NCBI GenBank assembly: GCA_037974665.1
Contig: CM075766.1
Location: 51,716,569 to 51,780,568 of the forward strand
Direction: 5' to 3'
DNA: 64,000 bases
Source of the DNA: Ehretia macrophylla
Taxonomy: Eukaryota > Streptophyta > Magnoliopsida > Boraginales > Ehretiaceae
The translations under genes and the position numbers were made by a program. Under the pieces are notes generated by a model. It saw only the letters and a list, made by a program, of their open reading frames with translations, was not told where the DNA came from and searched no databases. Positions 11,642 through 23,340 of the stretch are shown here, piece by piece (the first letter of the stretch is position 1; every line of letters begins with the position of its first letter).

Positions 11642-12391
11642 TCATTTATTCTTCTTCACTCGAACTGCCCCGCTTAAATCATTTAATGTGATCAAACCCC
11701 TTTTTTCCATGAATACAACTAAGACGGAACTGAAGGGATACATCAACTCCATTTTAGATATTTTCCTATCCTTACCAGACATCTGAGCTTTACCATTCTT
11801 GGCTTTGGCTATAGAAGAAAACGGGATTTGAAACCTTCGGCATTTCAATAATGAAGATTGCATTCAGATACTAGACTCTAGTTGTTCCACCAAAGATGCT
11901 ACACGAATTGATGAGTTTGACTCAACAGGGTTAAAAAACATACATAGTACATGAACTATTAATGCCTCAATCGTATATTGACCGAACTCGGAAATCAATT
12001 CTATATCATCTTTTGAGAGATCCCTACTACGGAGATAATCCTTATCACATTCATCATTATCTCTTATTAAGAGTCTTATGATGTTGGGAGTAGTCCTAAA
12101 TATTGATTCCTCATCGAAAGACATAGTCAGATCCTCAATCTGTATTTGTATGTCACGTAATTTAGTTTCACTTAATGGTAATTTCTCTTTAGCTTTAAGC
12201 GAAATATCGAAGACTTCTTCCTTGTACTGAACTACTTTACTCTTAACCTCTTTCTTATTAGGTTAACTACTAAAATATTTGTAAAAGTCATTCCAAAATC
12301 GAATTAACTCTGCTTTAGCTTCTTCTTTCATCGGAGAATTATCTAACGAATTCTTGATCCAAAATGTGTGTGGCATGGCCTTCCTTATCAT
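11642..12391 (-). pseudogene. N-terminal remnant of a phage-type (T7-like) RNA polymerase, copy 1
   Basis: Reading from an ATG at 12391, the minus strand gives an Asp/Glu/Lys-rich N-terminal domain (MIRKAMPHTFWIKNS, then KEEAKAELIRFWNDFYKYF) and later GQYTIEALIVHVLCM, LLKCRRFQIPFSS, YPFSSVLVVFMEKRGLITLNDL. It is interrupted by at least three stops: one near 12262, one TGA at 11864 and the terminal TGA at 11642. Copy 2 (57635-58432) has Arg at the second position and Gly at the third. Homology continues to 11622 (DYYLPRH) and then ends abruptly, so the palm and catalytic domain are missing. Such single-subunit polymerases are typical of plant mitochondrial linear plasmids. The assignment comes from copy 2, which reaches the conserved LNLPMVCKPLDW region. 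Confidence 0.65.
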
Positions 12392-12471
12392 TCTTTTTTG
12401 TAGAGTAAATACTAGGGATTTTCTAGCATCCTTATGGAATGGCGTGCCTACTCATATGGCAAGGTGCTCAT
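12392..12471. repeat. Second copy of the TTTTTTGTAGAGTAAATAC direct repeat
   Basis: Matches 11089-11165 over about 70 nt, including one 22-nt ATATGG unit. It abuts the putative start of RNA polymerase copy 1, so it may mark a former plasmid or recombination boundary. Confidence 0.7.
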
Positions 12472-13659
12472 TAAAAATGAAAAAATAAAGAGCTTTTTCA
12501 ATACAATAGTTAAGAAAATGTTCAAATGCTCTGCCATATTGGTATGACCGTTAAACCAGTCAATACTTCCATGAGCATGACTATAAATCCTTGGAATTCT
12601 TCATCCTGGCATAGGAAACAATACAGACGAAAGACGAATTGACTTCCGTCTTTAGCCTATATCACTCCTAGCCTTTCTCTTTCCTTCCTTTCTAGCCTAC
12701 CTCTAAAGTTCTTCGCTGTCACCTAAGCTCGAGACATGCCTCCTATCGTACTTTTTTCCCTGCCTCTGTACAACACTTAAGAATCCAAAGGTGACTTCTC
12801 TGCTAACTAGCTTGCTACCCGGGAAGCTCCTCTGCTCTGACCTCCTTGCACTTAACTACTTTGGCATAGGGGCCGGGGGGTTATAGGGCTTATAAGGGGG
12901 TCCTAGGGTCTTCCGAGTTTTGACAGAAAAACTACGCGAAATTTTTGCGAGATTTTGAAACTTATTGTTTCAAAGCGGCAAAAACTCTAGTGAAATTCCC
13001 AAGGCAAAACCTCGTGAGACTTTTCATTTGTCTTTTGCGATTCTGAGACCTTACTTCTACGACTATTTGACTTTTGCAAGTCCTTATCTCGAAAAAATAT
13101 CCTTATAGTCTCCTCTATCTCAGAGTTTTTTCTAAAATCAAAAAAATCCACCAATAGCCAACTAATGGATTGAGTTATATAGTGCCACCCAGGTTTGGAA
13201 CCCACTCTTTAGAAGTTCATGTGCATGTGTCATCACCTCATTGGTCGGAGGTCCAAAAAGAAGACAAATTTGCTTATTTTGCTTTTTTGATTTCTATTTT
13301 TAGTTGTTTTTAGAAGAGATAAAGAGTAGAAACAAAGGGTACGCTCAGAAGATTTGCACGAAGCTTTTCATTTTCACTTGGTCGCTTGGTATCTTGAAAC
13401 CTTTTTGCTTGCGGGACAGGAGTGGAAACGTCTGAGAAAGCACTTCACGAAAGAATCGTGTGGCGCAGTAAAAGGTTTCCTATTGGGGTTTCCAACCCTC
13501 CAGGTCTCCACCTACTTGTGGAATATAGGGGGTTCCTTGATATTAAGGTGTCAAGACGGTCGAAGAAGGCCACAAGTAGAAGCAACCGAGACTTTGATCA
13601 TTCAGTTGACTCCTTGCTGCCAGTCCGTGCTTGCTGTCATGCTGGCAAAAGTATGGGGC

Positions 13660-13671
<12 letters not shown>
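12472..13671. other. Mitochondrial-type spacer
   Basis: No recognisable gene. The plus-strand open frames around 13354-13712 overlap each other in two frames, match nothing known and run into the antisense of the tRNA, so they are treated as chance. Confidence 0.45.
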
Positions 13672-13700
<29 letters not shown>

Positions 13701-16361
13701 TTTGCCGTATGAAAGCGATACTCTAACTGTAACACCCCGATCCCTCTCGAGACCGGGAATTCTATCAATCAATCTAATCACAACCCAATTCCAAACCCGG
13801 GCAAAATTTTAGGGAAAGACAGAAGGAGTCTCCCCTGTTTCTAGGCAAAATGTAAAACATGCAATAGAATATAAGTGGACTAATACCATGTCCAAACATT
13901 CAACCACCTCAAGGCCATCCGAGCCTCAGTTCTCAACAATTAAACATAGCAAATATACATACATCTCCAAGTACTAGACTATTCTAACTCTTTCTTTAAC
14001 AATACAAACATGCATTAAAGTTAAGCTATACTAACTAAATACATGAACTAGCTTTTTCAAATCACTTCAATAATCTAATGAAACTTAAATTACATTCCTT
14101 TTGACATTAAATACATACAATACATGAAAGCATACATCTTTACAACTTCGACAACTCAAGCCACATAGGCACGCAAGACAACTCTTCAAGCACGAACTTT
14201 CACGAAATCATGAACTTTCTAGCTAACAAGGCATTTCCTGAAATGTGGTGGTGAGGAGTGAGTATACTTAACACGTATACTCAGTGAGGGCGAGACAGAT
14301 ATCGAGGTGGAGAGAAAGAAAGTCGTGCAATGCAAATAAGGCAGTTAAGCAATATAACTGACAAGCAGGCATTCAATATAAACAATCAATACAATAACCA
14401 ATTAATAAAAGCATTAACACAACCATTCAAAGCTATACCACACTTTGAAGGCTATAGTTCACTCATACGAGCAATGTACTATTTCACGGGCAATACATCA
14501 ATATCAAGCTTGATGTTGACAACGATGACAGTAAGCACGCAACCACCTTATAACTTCAGTTTGGAATACCCCGGGAGTAACCATCAATTCTACGACCCAA
14601 ATCTCCCTGGGAGGCAACCCAAGCGAGAAAATGGAATAGGACACGGAGCTAGAGCAACCAACATTGGCAGCCCGAGACTACCCAGAGAGCCCTATCGCTC
14701 ACACGCCTGACACTATGCAATGCAAGACACGATACAAGGCGATAAACGAGCGATAGCACAACAATATAGATTAGAGGTGATAAACAAGATAACAAGCATT
14801 TACAATCAAATAGGTAACGAGAACAACACCAACAAACATTATCAAGCAATAATAAGTATTCTATAGGCATTATAAACATCTATAGGCAATATAAGCATTA
14901 TTTAGGCAACATACTATGAAAACACACAAAATCACAAAAATGACCCCAACTTTCAAAACACTACTACTTCCAAACGAGCCACGAGTTTTGGAAACCGACT
15001 TCACCAATCCTCCTAGGTCACCATAAGGCACGTCTAAAGACCCCGAAACCCTACTTAACCCTAGAATTCACGCAAAGCCCCGATTTCTCCCTTTGCTCGT
15101 TTGAACTACCGCTACCCTAACCAAACACCTAACCAATGCCATAACCACACCAAAAGTGCTTCCATGGCCTCCTGAGGAAATGCCATCACGCAAAATGAGA
15201 AAACGCTAAACTCGACCTAAACGACCCCGACTTTCACTAAGCCATTTTCCTCTGTTTTTCCATTACACAAACCAATTAAACCACACATTTAGGCATTCTA
15301 GCATATCTAGCACCTTCCTACATCAACATAACGCATAACAGAGCAACTTCATCGAAACGGGGGTTTTCTATTCACAATTTACTATTCAACTATCAATTTA
15401 AATTTAAATTTCAATATTCAACCACAAAAAATGCTAAAAAGCTATAAATACATGTTCTACGATTGCTAGGGAACATTCTTTAAGCCTCAAAATGATTAAA
15501 ATAACAAACTACTGATAAAGCCCAAAAATCAAAAAGTAGACATACATGATATTCAAATGCGCAAATAACGTGCTTCCCTCACCTTAGACGCTCCTAGACG
15601 CTAGGAAAAACACGCTGGATGCCTCGGAAACCACCTCGTGCAAGCTCACGCGAAGATTTGAAGTTGAAATTTCTTTTTTTTTTTCTCCTTCTATTTTCGG
15701 CCAGCTGCTCTCTGTTTTTCAGCTTGTTTTTTTTAATTTTTTTATGTTATAAGCTTATAAGGTGACAAGCTTTGGTCAAAGGTCAAACCCCTTTGTCAAA
15801 CTAACTTAATTTGGTCAATTTAGCCTATTTTCATGCATTTTAAAGCTATAATAACTAATGTAATATTAATTCTAGCTAACAACAATTAAATCACTAAAAT
15901 TAAAACACTAAATACTAGTTTTCACTATTTGCTGAGGACTGGAAATCGTTTCCTAACTATCGCTCTCGATATGCTATGCACTTTGCGACAATAAAAAAAT
16001 AACAATTAAATCTCAAAGAATTTAAGAAAATGTAATTTTTGAAAAGTAACATAGTTCAAAATTTACTCCGGCTCGGAGCTACTTTTCATTTAATTGAAAA
16101 TCGAGCATTAAGGTGCAAGAAAAATAAAGCCGATTAACATGAATATGAAAAGTAGTTGATATTCCATTAAAATAATTAACTCAAGTATTATTTAATTATT
16201 TCTAAAAGAAATATGAAAATAAAGCTACAAAGAAATGTTTAACTAAAAATAAACACAAATTCAATGCTAACATTTAAGATGCCACTTAATTAAATGCAAT
16301 TAAATGCCATTAAATGCATGCCGGGTTCTGGTTATCACACTAACTGCTGAGTCAAGTAAGT
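13672..16361 (-). pseudogene. trnM: Chloroplast-type trnM-CAU split by a retrotransposon LTR
   Basis: The minus strand of 13672-13727 gives the 3' 56 nt of a chloroplast-type elongator tRNA-Met: anticodon loop CTTTCATAC (CAT complement at 13709-13711), T-arm GGTTCAAATCC and acceptor end ATAGTAGGTA. The 5' 17 nt (acceptor strand and D-arm start, ACTTACTTGACTCAGC) are at 16345-16361. The solo LTR at 13728-16339 sits between, with a CTAAC duplication on each side; without it the parts join to 73 nt. Compared with the usual chloroplast gene, the variable region reads CGGCAAAAGTC where GGG would be expected (three G-to-A changes), and the 5' end differs at a few bases. Chloroplast-derived trnM is common in angiosperm mitochondrial DNA. 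Not functional as it stands. Confidence 0.9.
13728..16339 (-). mobile_element. Solo LTR, family B (copy B1), Ty3/gypsy
   Basis: 2,612 bp from TGTAACACCCC to TTATCACA on plus; in its own sense it starts TGTGATAACCC and ends GGGGTGTTACA. The 5-bp target duplication CTAAC is at 13723-13727 and 16340-16344, exact. It aligns end to end with the family B LTR at 19708-32189 once A1 is removed from that copy. No internal region or second LTR is present, so it is a solo LTR left by LTR-LTR recombination. In its sense strand it has a TATAAGC box (antisense 15753-15759), an AAG/GTGAG site (antisense about 15583), a perfect 9-bp hairpin (14259-14283) and an acceptor-like TTTCAG/G (antisense about 14238). 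Parts of it resemble the D/E LTRs, so B, D and E are related subfamilies. Confidence 0.9.
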
Positions 16362-16791
16362 CAAGCTGAGTCAAGTCAGAGAAAATAGACCCCTATAAGA
16401 GAAAGCCGCGCAATCAAAGTTCCCCTTACTATACAAGGGGGAGCAGAGTGCTAAGAAAGAGAAAGCGTTATCACTATACGAAATGAAGCAGCGGCTAGCA
16501 CGCTAAGCTAAGATCAACCACTTGGAGAACACGGAGCCTTTCTGACTCGGTCATCTATCTTCATAAGTGGATTCTGATTCATGCGGTCGTTCTCTACTGC
16601 ATTGGTCTTTCCATTCCCCACTCTCTACCATAACAAAATATTTCCACTATATCTCAGGAGTAGTCAAAGGTATGAAGTAAGTCGACTGATAAGGTGTTTA
16701 CAAGATTGTTTGATAGAACAAGGTATGAAGTAACTCGACCGATAGGGAGAGGCTGGATGGAATTTAACTCGATTGATAAGGAGAGGAAGGT
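16362..16791. other. Mitochondrial-type spacer with short repeats
   Basis: Continues the mitochondrial-type DNA after trnM. It contains a small hairpin (CCCCTT at 16422-16427 pairing with AAGGGG at 16435-16440) and two copies plus a decayed third of a GGTATGAAGTAA...GATAGGGAG motif (about 16669-16696, 16720-16749, 16761-16786). That motif also occurs inside the RT-like gene (about 9605-9632). No gene seen. Confidence 0.5.
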
Positions 16792-19223
16792 TGTGAGACC
16801 CCATATTTTGCCTAAGCTCAATTTCTATGTTTTGCCTCGTTTTGCGTGCTTTGACCTGTTTATGTGTTATATGAGTCAGAATGTGTTAGAAATGTGATTT
16901 ATATTTCTAATACATGCTATATGTGAATTCATGAAATTTTCATAAAAACGGAATTAGAAATTTTATCGCCGGTTTTAGTAAATAGTATTTTTGAACACTT
17001 GTCTGCTAAATTTTTTATAGGGGTATTTGAAACATTTTAAAACCTAGTCCTCGGGTATTAATAGACCCGTGTTTGATTAAAATGGATTTGGAATCGGTTT
17101 TGGAATTTTAAAGGTTTTTACACTTTCTTTTGCAAGAAAACGAGTTTTGAGCTGACTCGGGTGAAAATGTTTTAATGTAAAACTCTTTGTCACCTAAAAT
17201 ATAATGTCTAGAATTAATTTAGGTGTCAATTTAATAGTTGAGCAACAAATAGTCAAGAAATGTATTAAAAGACTAGAAATAATTAAAAGACTAAATAAAA
17301 CTACTTTGACCTTCTTTTAATTTGTTTGACCTTTACTTAATATGCATCAACACACACTTGCAAAGCACAAAAACACCATCACACACAAACACATGGCTGA
17401 GAGCCATTAGAAAGAAAAAGAGAAAGAAACTCAAGGTTTTTCAAAGAGATTTTTCAATAGAACTTGCGATTAAAGGCCAATTTCCATCAACCAAGGCTTG
17501 ATTCCACCTCTTGAGCATCCATTGAGCATCTTTGTAGCTTCCAAAAACATCAAAGGTGAGAGAAAAATTCTAGATCGCAAAATGTCATTTTTATGTTTTT
17601 GCGTATAATTGCATTTTGAACCGTTAGAAAGTTGAATTGATGTTATATTATTGCTCAGTGCATGCTAAGGATCGTTTATATGTGTTTATATAAGATTTGA
17701 ACCGTTGTAGCAAGAACTTTTATTTTCGTGTATTAAAAATTGAGTTATTGGCTATTTGGTGATTATTTTGAGTTGTAGTAGTTAGAATCGATTGCTTTCG
17801 ATTTGTAAAAGTTTGTAAAATATGGAGTAGTGCCGTTGTAATGCTGAAATTTTGATTGAGATGTTGGTGCAAAAATCCAAAAATTTCAGCCTAGATGCAT
17901 CGAGGTTTTAGGGCTGTTGGGCTTGAATTGGATGTATTTTGGTTGGTTTCTGAGGGGGTTAATGTAGTTGATTGAGTGAGTGAGTGATAGAAACTGGTTT
18001 GGAGTTGTTTAGATTAGTAGAATGTAAGTTATGATTATTAGAAGTTTAGGTTGTCTTTCTTTAAAATGTTGTTATATGCCTTTAGATGATCGGGTGGTGT
18101 TTTGAGTGATTGAATTGTGAGTTGTTGATGGTTAGATTAGGGTTTGGTTGTGTGTCTAATGCATGTTAAGTTGGGTGGCCTACTTTGTCATCTAACTTAG
18201 TTATTTAGTTGTTAATTGATTAATTGATGTCGTATTGCTGTAATGTTATTAATTGATTGATGCATTATTGATTATTGAATATTGATTATTGATGAACCGG
18301 GAGATAGTCAACGAAAAAAGGTTGTCCTCCTGTGATTGATTGTTTATTTTTATTGATGAGTCTTGGTATGCGTATGGCACCTCTCAGGCAGTATCGGACC
18401 GTTCGGTTGAAAATGACATGGCTACCAAAGGCTACCTTCATCTCGCATGGGCGGAGATGCCATGGAGGGCAGGGCTAGTGAGGTACCTCGGGTGTGTGTG
18501 TCATGGGGTAATAAGAAGTTGGTTGAGATCGTGATGGCGTTTGGAGCTACACCAACTAGAGTATCCTTTATTGATTGGTCATTATAGTTATGTGTTTATA
18601 TTATTATTGATGTTTATTGTGTGTTTGCTGCTCGAAGGATCATTTCCAAGGAGTATAATAAATACTGTTAGAGATCTATCGGATCCTCACTGGGCTTGTT
18701 TTATATAAGCCCACACTCAATTATTGCTTGCATGCAGGTGTTACTGATTCTGACTACGGGTACGTGCCTCTTGAAGAGGGAAATGTGCCGTATGTGGATA
18801 AGGCTTATGTGCATGAGTCATTGTCATGAGCTTATCTTAGATGTTGTAAAACAATGTATTGTATAACCTATCTTAATATAAAGACGTATGCATGTTGATT
18901 TAGTATTCTTTATTTTGATCATGACTAGATTATTAAGTTGGTTATAATCTATTTTGAAATGTATTTATAGCCTATGTATTAAGTTGGAACGGAGGCGTAT
19001 AACTATGAATGGGTTATTGAAGGAATTATTATTGTATAATATGGTTATATTGTAAGTTGTTAATTTAATCGAGGAATTGATTGTTGAATGGTTTGTGGAG
19101 TTGGTTGTATGTTATTTTGAAGAGGTTGGTTTGGAGCCTCGGTGTCTTAATTACTCTCGTTATACTGCCGAAATTCCGTTGAGTCCTGACTGATTGTAAG
19201 TGGGGTCGAGTTGGGGCGTGACA
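16792..19223 (+). repeat. 5' LTR of element C
   Basis: Starts TGTGAGACCCC and ends GGCGTGACA. It contains an AAG/GTGAG donor-like site (17555/17556), a 7-bp perfect hairpin TGGGCTT/AAGCCCA (18691-18713), an acceptor-like GCAG/G (18737/18738) and a 29-codon acidic frame at 18740-18829. Confidence 0.9.
18691..18713 (+). other. LTR hairpin, family C version
   Basis: Arms TGGGCTT and AAGCCCA pair perfectly around a 9-nt AT-rich loop. In the 3' LTR (48139-48161) the second arm is AAGCTCA, so one G-C pair becomes G-T and pairing is kept. It lies at the same relative place as the hairpins of families A, B and D. Confidence 0.6.
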
Positions 19224-21970
19224 TTAAGTGGTATTAGAGCCAGGTTTAGCTGTCAGCCGGGGTATCCTCGGAATGTGGGTAATGGTCTTAGCATGAAAGT
19301 ATGTATGAAGTGAAAGAAAAGTGAACTATGTGTTAATATGATTAAGTGATTATATGATTTAATGCTTATGTGATTATGTGATCAATTTGTTTATGTGATT
19401 GATACTTAAGTGATTTATGTACCTTATATGGGTTTGTTGTTTATGTGCTAATAGTTGTTTATAGCCTATTTACGTGCTATAACCTGTGCTAACTCTTTGA
19501 TTACTAGAATGACTGGTAGACCGAGAACGAGGGGTAGGCCCGAAGCAGTTGATGAGGTTCCAGGTAATGAGGCACTGGGCCGAGATAGGGGTGATGATCG
19601 TTTTGGTGCAGCTATGGATAGGATAGCTGAGATAATGGCCGGTCAGGCGCAATTGCTAGCAGGGCAGGCTGCCCAAGCTCAGACTTTGCAGGCACAATTA
19701 CTGAATGTGTGATAACCCGAACCCGGCATGCATTTAATGGCATTTAATTGCATTTAATTAAGTGTTATCTTAAATGTTAGCATTGAATTTTGTGTTTATT
19801 TTTAGTTAAACATTCATTTGTAGCTTTATTTTCATATTTATGTTAATCAGTTTTATTTTTCTTGCACCTTAATGCTCGGTTTTCAATAAAATGAAAAGTA
19901 ACTCCGAGCCGGAGTAAATTTTGAACTATGTTACTTTTTGAAAATTATATTTTCTTAAATTCTTTGAGATTTAATTGTTATTCTTTTATTGTCGCAAAGT
20001 GCATAGCATATCGAGAGCGATAGTTAGGAAATGATTTATTGTCCTCAGCAAATGTGAAAATTAGTATTTAGTATTTAAATTCTAGTGTTTTAGTTGTTGT
20101 TAACTAGAATTAAAATTGTGCTAGTTGTTTAAGCTTTAAAATACAAGAAATGACCTTATTTGACCAATTTTTGGTTAGCTTTGACCTAGACCTTGACTTT
20201 GACCAAGCTTGTCATCTTTTATTAAGCAAATTAGAAGGCAAAAAAATGAAAAACAAAGCTGAAAAATAGTCAAGGGCTGGCCGAAAATACAAAGAGAGAA
20301 AAAAAATATTTTCAAGCCAAATCTTCAAATCTTCGCGTGAGCTTACACGGGGTGGTTTCCGAGGCATCCAACGTGGTTTTCCTAGCATCTAGGAGCATCT
20401 AAGGTGAGGGTTTCATCGTTATTTGCGCATTTGAAATTATTGTAACTAAACTTTAATTTTTGTGATTTAACCGTAGGTTGCTATTTTATCCGTTTCATTG
20501 CTTAAAGAATGTTCCCTAGCAATCGTAGAACATGTATTTATAGCTTTTTAGCATTTTCTGCCGTTGAATATTGAAATTGAAATTGAAATTGATAATTGAA
20601 TAGTAAATTATGAATAGTAAACCCCTGTTTTGATGAAGTTGCTCCGTTATGCGTTTTGTTGATGTAGGAAGGTGCTAGATATGCTAGAATGCCTAAATGT
20701 GTGATCTAATTGGATTGTGTAATGAAAAAATGGAGGAAAATGGCTTAGTGAAAGTTGGGGTTGTTTAGGTCAAGTTTGGCATTTTATCGTTTTGCATGAT
20801 GGAATTGTCTCGGGAGGCCATGGAAGCACTTTTGGTGTAATTATGGCGTTGGTTGGGAGTTTGGTTAGGGTAGCGATAGTTAAAATGAGCAAAGGGGGAA
20901 ACCGGGGCTTTGCGGGAATTCTAGAGTAAAGTAGGGTTTCGCGGTCTTTAGACGTGCCTTATAGTGACCTAGGAGGATTGGTGAAGTCAGTTTCCAAAAC
21001 TCGTGGCTCGTTTGAAAGTAGTAGCGTTTTGAAAGTTGGGGTCATTTTGTGATTTTGTGTATTTTCATAGTATAATGCATATAGAATGCTTAATAATGCT
21101 TGTTATGCTTGTTAAAGTTGATTATGATTGAATTTGTATATCAATTGTTGATAATTCTTGTTAGTGTTGTTCTTGTTACTTTATTGATTGTAATAGCTTA
21201 TTGTGTGCTTATTGTATTTCATATTGTTACTGACTTGTAGTTCAGTGCCATGCTCGATTATCGTTATATATCACGTATTGCATTGCATAAGTGTCAGGCG
21301 CGTGAGTGATGGGCCTCTCTGGGTAGCCTCCGGTTGCCAGTGTTGGTTGCTCTAACTCCGTGTCCTATTCCCTTTCTCGCTTGGGTTGCCGCCCAGGGAG
21401 TTTTGGGTCGTAGAATTGACAGAGTAAGTGTGAAACCCCACTTTCTTGCTTATCTCGTTTTACGTGTTTTACCTCGTTTTGCGTGCATATGATCTGTTTA
21501 TGTGCTATAGGACCTAGAAAGTTATAATTTTGATTTCAATACTCCTAATACGTGCTAAATGTGCATTCATGAAATTTTCATAAAAAACGGAGTCAGAAAT
21601 TTTATCGTCGATTTTCAGTGAATAGTGTTTTCGAAACACGTCCGCTATAATTTTGAAACTGGTCTTTTTAACCCTTCTATACCTAGTCCACGGTCTTTAA
21701 TAGACCTGTGTTTAATGAAAACGGTTTTAAAATCGGCTTAAGAATTTATTAGGGTTTTTACACCGACTTTTGCGAAAATCGAGTTTTAAGCCGACTCGGG
21801 TGGAATTCTTTGAATGTAAAACTTCTTGTCACCTAAAAATAATCCACTTGTGATATTTTGGGGGTTGCATAATTATTTTTAACTTGGTGAGCACTAAAAT
21901 GCAATTAAAGTCATTAAAAACACAAAAATACCTATTAAAATAACTTTGACTTTAATTAATTAATTGACCA

Positions 21971-21977
21971 TATAAGC
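21971..21977 (+). promoter_or_regulatory. TATA-like box of the family A LTR
   Basis: TATAAGC preceded by TTGACCA. The same TATAAGC, often as CCTTATAAGC, occurs at the matching place in A2, in E (62121-62127) and in B1 (antisense of 15753-15759); D has a weaker CCTTATTTAGC. Sharing across diverged LTRs suggests the core promoter. Confidence 0.5.
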
Positions 21978-23308
21978 TAATGTCCTCAACACACACTCAC
22001 ACAACACAAAAACACCATCACACACACACACATTGCCGAGAGAAAAGAGGGAGAAAAGAGAAGAGAAAAACTCAAGCTTTCAATCCAATTTTTCAAAGAA
22101 AAACCTAGTTTTTGTCCGTGAAACTTCGCACCGACTTGGATTCTGCTTGTTGGGCACGCATAGCACGCATTCCTAGGCTTATATCGCATCTAAGGTGAGA
22201 TAAAAATTCTAGATCTCAAAATGTCATTTTTGTGTTTTTGCGTATAAATGAAGATTGAACCGTTAGAATTGTAATCTGATGTTAGATTATTGCTCCTTGC
22301 ATGCTAGGGATCATTATATACTAATACTACGAGTTTCTGTCGGATATAGCATAATTTTTATTTTCCGGGTATTTAATTTTGATTAAAATGTTCAAAGTTG
22401 ATTTAATTGAGTTGCGTTGCTCGAAATCGATTGCCGTCGATTTCTAAATACTTGATAATTACGTGTTAGCGCTGTTGTAATGCCGAATTTTCGATTACAT
22501 TGTTTGTGTGAAAATCCGGAAAATCCAGCCATGACATCTTAGGATTTTAGGGTTATCGTGCATGATTTGGAGGTGTTATGGTGGATTTCCGAGAGGGCTA
22601 ATGTAGTAGGTTGAATGGGTGAGTGATAGGAACTGATTTGGCAATGTTTGGATTAGTAGATTGTGAGTTATGAATTTTAGAAGTTTAGGTTGTCATTCTT
22701 TAATTTCTTGAACGATGCCTTAGATGGTTGGGTAGTGTTCGAGTGATGAATGGTGAGTTGTTGTTGAGTAATTTAGAGTTTAATTATGTATATTATGCAT
22801 GTCCGGTTAGATGGCCTACTTTGTCATCTAACTACGTTGTTTGTTGTTTAATTTAATATTGATGTTATATTGATGTTATTGATTGATTATTATTGAATGC
22901 GGGAATCGGGCACTCTTGTTGCTGATCTCCCAATTGATTGATTGATTGATGTGTGATTGATGAATATGGAGTCTTGGTATGTGTGTGCCACCTCTCGGGC
23001 AGCGTCGGGCTGTCGGGTTGATAACGGCATGACTGCCATAGGCTACCCCCAGCTCGCATGACGGAGGTGTCATGGAGGGAGGGGCTAGTGAGTGACCACG
23101 GGTGGGTGAGTAGTGGGGAGTTATAAGAAGAACGGTTGAGATCGTGATGGCGTTTGGAGCTACACCAAATAGAGTATCCTTATTGATTGGTTATATAGTT
23201 ATGTGATGATAGCTTTATTTATGTTAATATGTTGTTGTGTGTTTACTTGCTCAAAGGACTAAATCCAAGGAGCGTAGTGAATACTGTCGAGATCTATCGG
23301 ATCCTCAC

Positions 23309-23330
23309 TGGGCTTATGTATATAAGCTCA
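23309..23330 (+). other. LTR hairpin, family A version
   Basis: TGGGCTTAT pairs with ATAAGCTCA (nine pairs, one G-T) around a 4-nt loop. It lies 23 nt upstream of an acceptor-like TTTCAG/G. The same hairpin is at 30728-30749, 50698-50719 and 56377-56398. Confidence 0.6.
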
Positions 23331-23340
23331 CTCTCTATTA

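Noticed and set aside
13354-13712. Two overlapping plus-strand frames of about 100 codons before trnM
   Set aside because: They overlap each other in different frames, match nothing known and run into the antisense of a tRNA.
21986-22189. Minus-strand frame of about 67 codons repeated at 21986, 29405, 49367 and 55046, and others at 22865, 30284, 50246, 55925
   Set aside because: They repeat only because the family A LTRs repeat, and they are antisense to the LTR. No start context or family resemblance.
22930-22965. GATT-type tandem repeats in the A LTRs as a CRISPR-like or satellite array
   Set aside because: A few short units of simple repeat without spacers, carried by every family A LTR.
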